Shown piece after piece: positions 1-6,777 of a stretch of DNA of 14,412 nt. The notes under the pieces were generated by a model. The model worked only from the letters and a program-made list of their open reading frames with translations, was not told where the DNA came from and did no database searches. The stretch's first letter is position 1. Every line of letters starts with the position of its first letter. A program made the position numbers and the translations under genes. Source of the stretch: Granulosicoccaceae bacterium (GTDB lineage: Bacteria; Pseudomonadota; Gammaproteobacteria; Granulosicoccales; Granulosicoccaceae); contig JALZUX010000570.1 in NCBI GenBank assembly GCA_023301405.1, positions 1 to 14,412 of the forward strand, given 5' to 3'.

Positions 1-44
1 CGGACAGCCACTTAGTTGGGCATGGAAAATTTGTTGGTGGTTTT

Positions 45-53
45 TGCTATGAT
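45..53 (+). promoter_or_regulatory. Candidate extended -10 promoter for mscL
   Basis: TGcTATGAT matches an extended -10 (TG at 45-46, hexamer TATGAT at 48-53, 5 of 6 to consensus). No good -35 hexamer lies 16-18 bases upstream, which extended -10 promoters tolerate. It would start transcription about 20 bases before the mscL ATG. Pattern match only. Confidence 0.35.
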
Positions 54-81
54 AATAACCATCTGATAATGAGTGATCAAT

Positions 82-495
82 ATGTTCGATGAATTCAAAA
101 AGTTTGCTCTTGGTGGCAACATGGTCGACATGGCTGTGGGTATTGTGATCGGCGCAGCCTTTGGCACTATCGTCTCAAGCCTGGTTGAGGATATCATTAT
201 GCCGCCAATAGGGTTGTTGCTCGGTGGTGTCGATTTCAGTGCGATTTTTACGGTCCTCAAAGAAGGGACGACTGCAGCTCCTTATGCGTCGCTTGCTGCT
301 GCGAAGGCGGCCGGGGCAATAACGGTAAACTGGGGCAGTTTTATAAATACGCTGATTAGCTTTTTTATTGTTGCTGCTGCCATCTTTATGGTGGTTAAGC
401 TCATTAATAAAGCAAAGGCGCAGCAGGAAACTACTGATTCTGATCCTCAACTAGAGCTACTGGCGGAAATCAGAGATCTTTTAAAGCAGAAATAA
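82..495 (+). CDS. mscL: Large-conductance mechanosensitive channel MscL
   Basis: Homopentameric inner-membrane channel that opens under high membrane tension and releases solutes during hypo-osmotic shock. The 137-residue product matches the usual size (136 in E. coli). The amphipathic N-terminal helix (FDEFKKFALGGNMVDMAVG) runs into TM1 with the family signature GAAFGTIVSSLVEDIIMPP. A periplasmic loop follows, then TM2 (ISFFIVAAAIFMVVKLINK), and a C-terminal helix ending in LLAEIRDLLK as in E. coli. I chose the ATG at 82 because MFDEF aligns with the normal family start and GAGTG lies 6 bases upstream. A GTG at 73 would add three residues but has no ribosome site. The chloride channel gene follows after 35 bases, so the two are probably co-transcribed. 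Confidence 0.97.
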   Translation: MFDEFKKFALGGNMVDMAVGIVIGAAFGTIVSSLVEDIIMPPIGLLLGGVDFSAIFTVLKEGTTAAPYASLAAAKAAGAITVNWGSFINTLISFFIVAAAIFMVVKLINKAKAQQETTDSDPQLELLAEIRDLLKQK

Positions 496-530
496 ATGTG
501 CCCTTTTGATCGATACCCGCCCAAGGGTTT

Positions 531-2339
531 TTGAAATGTGCGAAAGATTTCTCAGCCAATTACCTGGATGTTTGTCGGGCTTTTTGTGTCTCTGCTAAGC
601 ATGTTGTTGTGAAAAACTTCTTTAAATTGCGACTGGGGTTTTTCCTGTTGGCGCTGTTTACCGGGTTGCTAGTCGGAGTGGCGACCGTTGCGTTGATTCA
701 AGGCATTGCGGTCTTGCAAGATGTTCTTTTTGCGCGCACTTATGAAACAGATCGAATCTCATGGCTTGCTAACAAGTCTGATTGGACCATCGTGCTAGCG
801 CCAGTGTTTGGCGGCATTATCGTTGGTCTTATCCTTCGACACATACCAGATAAACGCTTTCATGGAATTGCAGATGTGATGGAGGCAAGCGCGCTGCGAG
901 CAGGAAAAATGGATGTCCGTTCAAGTGGTGTGGTGGGGCTGGCAACTTTGGTGTCATTAGGTTCAGGGGCTCCATTGGGTCGTGAAGGCCCGGCAGTGCA
1001 TATTGGGGCATCTCTCACAGCATGGCTTGCTGATCAGCTTGGGCTTGCCCGTACACAGTCAATTACTTTGCTTGGTTGTGCCGCCGCCGCCGCTGTGACT
1101 GCGTCCTTTAATACGCCTATAGCTGGCGTTTTGTTTGCGCTTGAGGTGGTCGTTGGTTACTACTCATTGCGAGTGTTTGCGCCGGTAGTAATCTCTGCGA
1201 TGGGTGCTGTAATCGTGCGTCACAGTGTGTATGGAAATCTTCCAGAATTTAGTCTGCCCGACTATGCAATAGGTTCACTGTGGGAGTTGCTTGCTTTTGC
1301 TGTATTGGGGTTTGTAGCGGCGATGGTGGTGCAATGCTTCATCATGATGGTTATCGCAACTCAGTGGTCATGGAAGAAAGTCAATTCACCTGTTTGGATA
1401 CGACCCGCTGTGGCCGGGTTGATTGTGGGAGTGCTGGCGTTGAGTTATCCATTGATACTAGGTGTGGGTTATGAGGGGACATCTCTGGCTTTAAATGAAA
1501 AACTTGAAGTAACCCTGCTGCTTGGCTTGCTATTGGCTAAATTGATTGGATCAGCGGTTGCAATCGGCAGTAGCTTAGCTGGCGGTGTGTTTAGTCCAGG
1601 CCTTTTTATTGGTGCGATGCTTGGTGGGACATTCTGGTATTTAATTAATACGTTTATACCATTGGACAGTTCCAGTCAGGGTGTCTATTCGGTCGTTGGA
1701 ATGGCAGCGGTAGCGTCTGCGATGTTAGGCGCTCCTATCTCGACGCTATTGATTGTTTTTGAGCTAACGGTTGACTACGACTTGGTCATTGCGGTGATGT
1801 TGGCCTCAGCCATGGCCAGTACGTTTATGCAGTTGATGCCGCATGGGTCTTTTTTTCGTTGGCAGCTGGCAAAGCGTGGAGTCAACCTGAACACCGGGCG
1901 TGATCAGAGCCTTTTGCGGACCCGGACTATCGACAATTTAGTGACAACAAATTTTATTGAAACTGGACCAGCGGCCTCACTGGTGGATATAGAGGCTGCT
2001 ATGTTTGCCGTAAAGCGATATGTAGCGGTTATTATTAACGAGGACGGAGAGTTTATCGGTAGCTTGTCGACAGAAGATATTGTTGCAGGAGGCGCGGCAG
2101 ATGGTCGTGATACGCTGTGTGAAGTAGTGATGAATGATGTCACTCATGCCATACCCTACAGCACAAACTTGCTGGCGGCGTTGCAAACCTTTAATGAGCT
2201 TGAATCGAATTATGCTCCGGTGACAAAAATGGGTGACGAGCAGGTAGAGGTGATTGGTGTGCTCTACAAAAGCGACGTACTGCGGGTACTTTATGAACTG
2301 GTGCGTGAGGCGCGCTCTGAAGAGTACGGAGTTAATTAA
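531..2339 (+). CDS. CLC-family chloride channel/transporter with C-terminal CBS domains
   Basis: Inner-membrane CLC protein moving chloride or a similar anion, about 602 residues. Visible motifs (TTG numbering): HGIADVMEA at 111-119, GSGAPLGREGP at 144-154 with gating glutamate E152, GVLFALEVV at 199-207, GVFSP at 352-356 and pore tyrosine Y416 in VDYDLV. HGIADVMEA replaces the GSGIP selectivity loop of E. coli ClcA, as in the ClcB-like branch (HAPTDYMEA). The internal proton glutamate of ClcA (E203) is valine here (V206), also as in ClcB, so channel-like or uncoupled transport is possible. Residues about 470-590 form a CBS pair, likely a cytoplasmic nucleotide-sensing module, which E. coli ClcA and ClcB lack. 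The start is uncertain: TTG at 531 has AAGGG only 3 bases away, and GTG at 609 would begin nearer the first membrane helix. It lies 35 bases after mscL, and both fit ion and osmotic balance. Confidence 0.9.
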   Translation: MKCAKDFSANYLDVCRAFCVSAKHVVVKNFFKLRLGFFLLALFTGLLVGVATVALIQGIAVLQDVLFARTYETDRISWLANKSDWTIVLAPVFGGIIVGLILRHIPDKRFHGIADVMEASALRAGKMDVRSSGVVGLATLVSLGSGAPLGREGPAVHIGASLTAWLADQLGLARTQSITLLGCAAAAAVTASFNTPIAGVLFALEVVVGYYSLRVFAPVVISAMGAVIVRHSVYGNLPEFSLPDYAIGSLWELLAFAVLGFVAAMVVQCFIMMVIATQWSWKKVNSPVWIRPAVAGLIVGVLALSYPLILGVGYEGTSLALNEKLEVTLLLGLLLAKLIGSAVAIGSSLAGGVFSPGLFIGAMLGGTFWYLINTFIPLDSSSQGVYSVVGMAAVASAMLGAPISTLLIVFELTVDYDLVIAVMLASAMASTFMQLMPHGSFFRWQLAKRGVNLNTGRDQSLLRTRTIDNLVTTNFIETGPAASLVDIEAAMFAVKRYVAVIINEDGEFIGSLSTEDIVAGGAADGRDTLCEVVMNDVTHAIPYSTNLLAALQTFNELESNYAPVTKMGDEQVEVIGVLYKSDVLRVLYELVREARSEEYGVN

Positions 2340-2354
2340 ATATACGGAGTAATT

Positions 2355-2384
2355 GCTCACGCTGCTGAATTTAACAGCGTGAGC
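2355..2384. terminator. Bidirectional hairpin between clc and the dehydrogenase gene
   Basis: A perfect 10-bp stem (GCTCACGCTG / CAGCGTGAGC) with a 10-base loop sits in the 60-base gap between two convergent genes. On the + side it is followed by TTTA, a short T-run, so it is a fair but not textbook intrinsic terminator. Its position suits termination of both transcripts. Confidence 0.7.
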
Positions 2385-2399
2385 TTTACTGCAGGTGTT

Positions 2400-3698
2400 C
2401 TAGCTGACGCTTACGTATTTCCCTTCAGCGTTCAGGTATTCGCTGCCATCTTGTTGATAGAACGTTTCATTGCCACTATCGAGCAGTACTTTAAGCATGC
2501 CATCGATTTTTCCTCCACTAGCACTTACTTTGTCAGCAAATTTCTTTGCGCCAATGGAATCGATTAACTCAAAAGGACCTTCAGCCCAGTTGAATCCCCA
2601 CTTCATGGCGCGGTCAACGTTAACAATATCATTTGAAATTTCGGGGACTAATGCGCTGGCGTAACTCAGCGTGCTGCTCATTAGATCCCATGCGAATTTA
2701 CCTTCGTCATCGTCACTGAACATCAGTGTTTTAATGTCGTTGTGTTGGTCGTCAAGGCTTGCTGGTTGCATGGCGCGCCATGCTTCATTGCTTAGGTCAA
2801 ATACTTCCATAGATTTTGAGCCATCATCGCTTTTTATCATTTTATAAAAACCACCGCCGGTTTTGCGCCCGAGCTGTTTGTTTTTAAGCATGTTTGATTC
2901 TGCGGACGGCATAGTGAGGTAAGCGCGCCCCGGATCGGTTGCCGGTAAATTGGTGTCGAGGTTCTTTGATACGAAATTCATGACGTCAAGGCCTATCAAG
3001 TCAATTAGACCGTAAAGACCGGTCGGCGGCAGTCCCACCGGTTTTGACATCAGTGCATCAGCAGTTTCCATACTGATATTGGCTTTGTTTGCTTTATGTA
3101 GGCCCGCTAACATCCAAAAGCAGCCGATTCGATTGGCGATAAAATTAACAGTGTCTTTTGCGTAGACAGTCCCTTTGGCAAGGGGGCCATCAAAAAAGCC
3201 TGCCAGCCGGTCTGTTACATCAGTGTCAGTTTTGCTGCCGGGAATCAGTTCTACTAACTTCATTATATGTACGGGGTTAAAGAAGTGAGTAACTGCGATG
3301 TCGCGCTGCATTCTTTCGGGCATGCCCTGGTAAATATCACGCAACGGTATGCCGGAAGTATTGGTTGAGAGGATGGACCCGTCCTTGCGGATCGACTCTA
3401 GTTTGCTAAAGAGGTCTCGTTTGATTTGTAGGTTTTCAACCACCGCTTCGCAAATCCAATCACACGCAGAAATAGTTGCAAGGTCTGTATCCAGTGAGCC
3501 GGCGGTTATATTTTTTGCTTGATCTTCAGTGATTACCGGGCGCTTTCCTGTGCATAGGCGATCGATGCCTTGTTGCGCGATTTCAGTTTTGACATCCAAC
3601 AAAACGACGTCGCAGCCGATCGAAGCGCATAACCCTGCAATGCCGGCACCCATGGTGCCGGCGCCAATAACGGCGACTGATTTTATAGGTGCTGGCAT
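2400..3698 (-). CDS. 3-hydroxyacyl-CoA dehydrogenase, NAD-dependent, without hydratase domain
   Basis: Oxidises 3-hydroxyacyl-CoA to 3-oxoacyl-CoA with NAD, the third step of fatty-acid beta-oxidation (cytoplasm). The N-terminal Rossmann domain has GAGTMG at 12-17, and the acidic residue D35 after the second strand points to NAD rather than NADP. The family signature THFFNPVHIMKLVE (137-150) holds catalytic H138 and E150, and STNTS is at 111-115. A first C-terminal dehydrogenase domain follows. A second, similar one (RAMKWGFNWAEGPFEL) lies near residue 375. At 432 residues it stops about where the FadN-like family (roughly 700-800 residues) continues into an enoyl-CoA hydratase domain. No hydratase is encoded downstream, where the hairpin lies. 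GGAAC sits 8 bases before the ATG. Transcription is divergent from the sulfhydrylase gene. Chain-length preference cannot be told. Confidence 0.9.
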   Translation of the reverse strand: MPAPIKSVAVIGAGTMGAGIAGLCASIGCDVVLLDVKTEIAQQGIDRLCTGKRPVITEDQAKNITAGSLDTDLATISACDWICEAVVENLQIKRDLFSKLESIRKDGSILSTNTSGIPLRDIYQGMPERMQRDIAVTHFFNPVHIMKLVELIPGSKTDTDVTDRLAGFFDGPLAKGTVYAKDTVNFIANRIGCFWMLAGLHKANKANISMETADALMSKPVGLPPTGLYGLIDLIGLDVMNFVSKNLDTNLPATDPGRAYLTMPSAESNMLKNKQLGRKTGGGFYKMIKSDDGSKSMEVFDLSNEAWRAMQPASLDDQHNDIKTLMFSDDDEGKFAWDLMSSTLSYASALVPEISNDIVNVDRAMKWGFNWAEGPFELIDSIGAKKFADKVSASGGKIDGMLKVLLDSGNETFYQQDGSEYLNAEGKYVSVS

Positions 3699-3743
3699 TT
3701 AATAGTTCCGGTTTAATTTGAGCTAGGGTTCGGCGGCGAGTGT

Positions 3744-3772
3744 AGTTTACTTGATCGTCGGGCACCAGTGAA
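3744..3772 (-). promoter_or_regulatory. Candidate sigma-70 promoter for the dehydrogenase gene
   Basis: On the - strand, TTCACT (-35, complement of 3767-3772) and TAAACT (-10, complement of 3744-3749) are separated by exactly 17 bases, each 4 of 6 to consensus. It faces the 3698 start with a leader of roughly 40 bases. Pattern match only. Confidence 0.35.
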
Positions 3773-3782
3773 TCCCGCATTC

Positions 3783-3791
3783 TGATAGAAT
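3783..3791 (+). promoter_or_regulatory. Candidate extended -10 promoter for the sulfhydrylase operon
   Basis: TGaTAGAAT (TG at 3783-3784, hexamer TAGAAT 5 of 6) lies 27 bases before the ATG at 3818, with no clear -35. It would drive the three-gene cluster through trmH. Pattern match only. Confidence 0.4.
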
Positions 3792-3817
3792 TTCGCCTCT
3801 ATATACGGGATAGACTC

Positions 3818-5113
3818 ATGGCTCGACATATTGAATTTGACACATTAATGCTGCACGCCGGGCAACAGCCTGACCCGGCGACTGGCGCTCGTGCTACGCC
3901 GCTATATCAAAGCACTTCCTTTGTTTTTCAGGATACTGAGCATGCAGCCTCACTTTTTAACGTCGGCCGTGCCGGGCATGTTTATTCGCGAATTTCAAAT
4001 CCGACGGTAGCAGTACTTGAAGAGCGCATGGCAGCGCTGGAAGGGGGAGTTGGTGCTGTGGCAACAGCCAGTGGCATGGCGGCAATCCATTTGGCGATCA
4101 CAACACTGGTAGGCGCCGGCTCGCATATTGTTGCGTCCCGTGCTTTGTACGGTGGTACTCACAACTTACTTGCCTACACGCTACCTAGGTTTGGTATTGA
4201 GACCACTTTTGTTGACCCGCAAAACCCTGATGAATGGCGCGCGGCAATGCGGGATAACACAGGCCTTTGCTTTGGCGAAGTTGTGGCCAACCCGGGTTGT
4301 GAGGTTTTGAGTATCTCCGTGATTGCTGACATCGCACATGAGCATGGAGTGCCACTGGTTCTTGATTCTACGCTGACGCCGCCCTGCCTGATTAAACCGT
4401 TTGAGCATGGTGCTGATATCGTTATACATTCCTTGACTAAGTTCATTGGCGGTCACGGTGTAGCAGTCGGTGGTTGTGTGGTCGATTCTGGAAAGTTTGA
4501 CTGGAAAGCCTCTGGTAAATTCACCCAGTTGTCTGAACCGTATGAAGGATTTCACGGGATGAACTTCGTCGAAGAGTTTGGGCCAGCGGCATTTATCATG
4601 AGGGCGCGAAAAGAGGGGTTGCGTGACTTTGGCGCCAGTCTTAGTCCGGCAAATGCATTTTATTTGCTGCAGGGCTGCGAGACGTTATCCATGCGAATGC
4701 AACGCCACATAGAAAACACCAGGGCGGTGGTGAGCTTTCTTGTTGAGCAGGAAGCGGTCGAAAAGGTCGCCTACCCCGAATTGCCTGATCACCCGGATCG
4801 CGAGCTTGCGGCCATATTGTTGCCAGATGGTTGCACCGCTGTGTTTAGTTTTGAGTTGAAAGGGGGGCGTGATGCAGGGCGTCGTTTTATAGAGAAGCTG
4901 AGCTTGTTTTCACACTTGGCGAATGTCGGAGATGCTAAATCGTTGGTTATTCACCCGGCAAGTACCACGCATAGCCGCATGGATGCAGCGTCGCTTCGTG
5001 AGGCTGGAATTTCTGAGGGGTTAGTTCGTTTGTCGATTGGGCTGGAAGATAAGCGCGATCTCATCGACGATCTCAAGCGCGGGCTTCGCGCATCACAAAA
5101 AGGAGCCCGGTAA
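3818..5113 (+). CDS. metY: O-acetylhomoserine sulfhydrylase-type PLP enzyme (MetY-like)
   Basis: A Cys/Met-metabolism PLP enzyme of 431 residues, usual for the O-acetylhomoserine (thiol)-lyase group. It most likely makes homocysteine from an O-acylhomoserine and sulfide in methionine synthesis. The PLP lysine is K208 in HSLTKFIGGHG. D183 in LVLDSTLTPP should bind the PLP ring nitrogen. Y56 and R58 in VYSRISNPT and Y111 in RALYGGTHN are the usual cofactor- and substrate-contacting positions. The ring-stacking segment reads DST where many relatives have DNT. Length and the long C-terminal half favour MetY over MetB or MetC (about 380-400 residues). O-succinylhomoserine sulfhydrylase (MetZ) is less likely. 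The sequence does not settle acetyl versus succinyl donor. The stop TAA overlaps the next ATG by one base, suggesting translational coupling to the hydrolase. Confidence 0.88.
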   Translation: MARHIEFDTLMLHAGQQPDPATGARATPLYQSTSFVFQDTEHAASLFNVGRAGHVYSRISNPTVAVLEERMAALEGGVGAVATASGMAAIHLAITTLVGAGSHIVASRALYGGTHNLLAYTLPRFGIETTFVDPQNPDEWRAAMRDNTGLCFGEVVANPGCEVLSISVIADIAHEHGVPLVLDSTLTPPCLIKPFEHGADIVIHSLTKFIGGHGVAVGGCVVDSGKFDWKASGKFTQLSEPYEGFHGMNFVEEFGPAAFIMRARKEGLRDFGASLSPANAFYLLQGCETLSMRMQRHIENTRAVVSFLVEQEAVEKVAYPELPDHPDRELAAILLPDGCTAVFSFELKGGRDAGRRFIEKLSLFSHLANVGDAKSLVIHPASTTHSRMDAASLREAGISEGLVRLSIGLEDKRDLIDDLKRGLRASQKGAR

Positions 5114-5937
5114 TGATTGTTGATTATGAAGGACATTCAATTTTCATCGCCAACGGTGGTGGTGCTGCTTACCACCCTGATTCCCCAGCAGTGTGCTTTA
5201 TCCATGGCGCCGCCATGGATCACTCCATTTGGACTCTGTTTTCCCGATATTGGGCTAAGGCGGGTTACAACGTTGTTTCTATTGATCTGCCCGGTCATGG
5301 TCAATCGAATGGCCAGCCCCTGACGAGCATCGAGCAGACGGCTGACTTTGTCACCGGTGTGCTCAGCCAACTGCAAGTAACAGAGGGATTGCATTTGGTG
5401 GGGCATAGCATGGGGTCGCTGGTGGCGCTTGAGTGTGCGAAGCGAATTACCACCACCCGCTGCGTGGCGATGTTGGGAACGTCTTACCCGATGGTGGTAG
5501 GTCAGCCGCTTTTAGATGCTGCGCAAGCCAACGATCATAGCTCGATTGATATGATTTCGTTGTTTGGCCATAGTTTCGGGTCACAGTTAGGTGGTAATCC
5601 AGTTGCCGGTATTTTTATACAAAACCTTGCCGAGCGTCTCATGGAGCAGGCGGCAGATGGTGTCATGTACACCGATTTGAATGCATGCAATAACTACAAA
5701 GGGGGCGAGCAAGCTGCAACATCCGTAGATTGCCTGGTGGGGCTTGTGTTGGGTGAAGAAGATCAAATGACATCGCCCCGCGCGGCTGCCAAGTTTGCAG
5801 AAACCTTTACTAACGCGAAAATTATCCAAATAAAAGATTGTGGTCATATGATGATGACTGAAAAACCGGAGCTTTCGCATCAGGCACTGGTTGAGCTGTT
5901 CGAACTGAGCTCGCCGCAAACTGCAGGTAGCAGTTAA
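5113..5937 (+). CDS. Alpha/beta hydrolase of unknown substrate
   Basis: A 274-residue single-domain alpha/beta-hydrolase fold enzyme with a complete triad: S99 in the nucleophile elbow GHSMGS, D217 in GEEDQMTSP and H245 in DCGHMMMTEKP. The oxyanion-hole HG is at 31-32 (FIHGAAMDHS) and the DLPGHGQS strand-loop at 58-65. A cap of roughly 80 residues lies between about 130 and 205. There is no signal peptide, so it is cytoplasmic. It is too short for the homoserine acetyltransferase MetX (about 370 residues), which shares this fold, so the metY neighbour does not by itself assign it to methionine synthesis. AGGAG lies 7 bases before the ATG, and the start overlaps the metY stop. Esterase, lactonase or thioesterase activity is possible. 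Confidence 0.85.
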   Translation: MIVDYEGHSIFIANGGGAAYHPDSPAVCFIHGAAMDHSIWTLFSRYWAKAGYNVVSIDLPGHGQSNGQPLTSIEQTADFVTGVLSQLQVTEGLHLVGHSMGSLVALECAKRITTTRCVAMLGTSYPMVVGQPLLDAAQANDHSSIDMISLFGHSFGSQLGGNPVAGIFIQNLAERLMEQAADGVMYTDLNACNNYKGGEQAATSVDCLVGLVLGEEDQMTSPRAAAKFAETFTNAKIIQIKDCGHMMMTEKPELSHQALVELFELSSPQTAGSS

Positions 5938-6644
5938 TGACAGCTGCTCGGTTTAACAAGATAAAAGCCTGTCTCAACAGGCGTCAGCCCGATTTGACTG
6001 TGGTAACCGACAATGTCCTTAAACCGCATAATGTTTCAGCGATTATGCGTACGTGTGATGCGGTAGGAGTGCATGCGTTTCACGCCATAATGCGCACTGA
6101 TAAAGGCTATCGGGCGCGTAGTGGTATTGCGATGGGGAGTGATAAATGGCTGGATGTGCATGTGTACGACAACGCCGAAGCAACGATACGACAACTGCAA
6201 GGTCAGGGATTTTCTGTCGTGGCAGTGCACAAAAGCGATCGTTCGAATGATTTCAGAGAGATTGATTATTGTCAGAAGACTGCGGTGTTGTTTGGTGCGG
6301 AGTTGTTTGGTGTCAGCGAAGCGGCAGCCAACCTTGCAGACAGCCACGTATCAATCCCTATGCAAGGAATGGTTGAGTCATATAACGTGTCAGTAGCGGC
6401 GGCGGTGGTGTTGGTCGAGGCGCAGCGGCAGCGCTCAGTGGCGGGGTTGTACGATTGTCGGCATCTTGATGATGAAACCTACAAACGGACCCTGTTTCGT
6501 TGGTATCGCCCGGTTGAGGCAGCGTTCTGCGATCAACATCGCCTTGTCTATCCTGAGATTGATGGTCAAGGAGATTTGGCAGAGCCTGAAGAGTTTCAAA
6601 AGCGACGTAAAGCTGCTGAGCGTACTGAAAATGATTCAATCTGA
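5937..6644 (+). CDS. trmH: tRNA (guanosine-18-2'-O)-methyltransferase TrmH
   Basis: SPOUT-fold enzyme that transfers a methyl group from S-adenosylmethionine to the 2'-OH of G18 in the tRNA D-loop. At 235 residues it is close to E. coli TrmH (229) and aligns along its length: RRQPDLTV near the N-terminus, then KPHNVSAIMRT at 29-39 with N32 and catalytic R38. Motif 2 is GAELFGVSE at 120-128, keeping the GxExxG pattern. Motif 3 is IPMQGMVESYNVSVA at 140-154 with N150, the knotted SAM-binding loop. The basic C-terminal tail (EFQKRRKAAER) fits tRNA binding. The ATG overlaps the hydrolase stop by one base (TAATG), so it should be translated from the same mRNA as metY. Confidence 0.95.
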   Translation: MTAARFNKIKACLNRRQPDLTVVTDNVLKPHNVSAIMRTCDAVGVHAFHAIMRTDKGYRARSGIAMGSDKWLDVHVYDNAEATIRQLQGQGFSVVAVHKSDRSNDFREIDYCQKTAVLFGAELFGVSEAAANLADSHVSIPMQGMVESYNVSVAAAVVLVEAQRQRSVAGLYDCRHLDDETYKRTLFRWYRPVEAAFCDQHRLVYPEIDGQGDLAEPEEFQKRRKAAERTENDSI

Positions 6645-6664
6645 AAATAAAGTGATACAGGTGG

Positions 6665-6694
6665 GTGACAAGCTGGTAAGTTTTGCGACATAAT
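6665..6694 (+). promoter_or_regulatory. Candidate sigma-70 promoter for the repeat-protein gene
   Basis: GTGACA at 6665-6670 (-35, 5 of 6) and CATAAT at 6689-6694 (-10, 5 of 6) are spaced by 18 bases, giving a predicted leader of about 77 bases. It sits just after trmH, in the only sizeable gap before the gene. Pattern match only. Confidence 0.45.
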
Positions 6695-6777
6695 AGACAT
6701 AACAGTCTCGCAATGTTTGACGCAGGACTGTGATTTAGCCAAATTCTGCAAAACAACACAATAAAGAGATTGTTGAC

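Noticed and set aside
1081..1095. Short GCC-type triplet run in the CLC gene
   Set aside because: It encodes an alanine-rich membrane helix (CAAAAAVTA) and is too short for a variable repeat.
1977..2360. 127-codon - strand frame opposite the CBS domains
   Set aside because: The sense strand encodes a clear CBS pair; the antisense product has no recognisable features or ribosome site.
4181..4555. 124-codon - strand frame inside metY
   Set aside because: It overlaps the PLP-lysine region of metY in antisense and shows no protein-like pattern.
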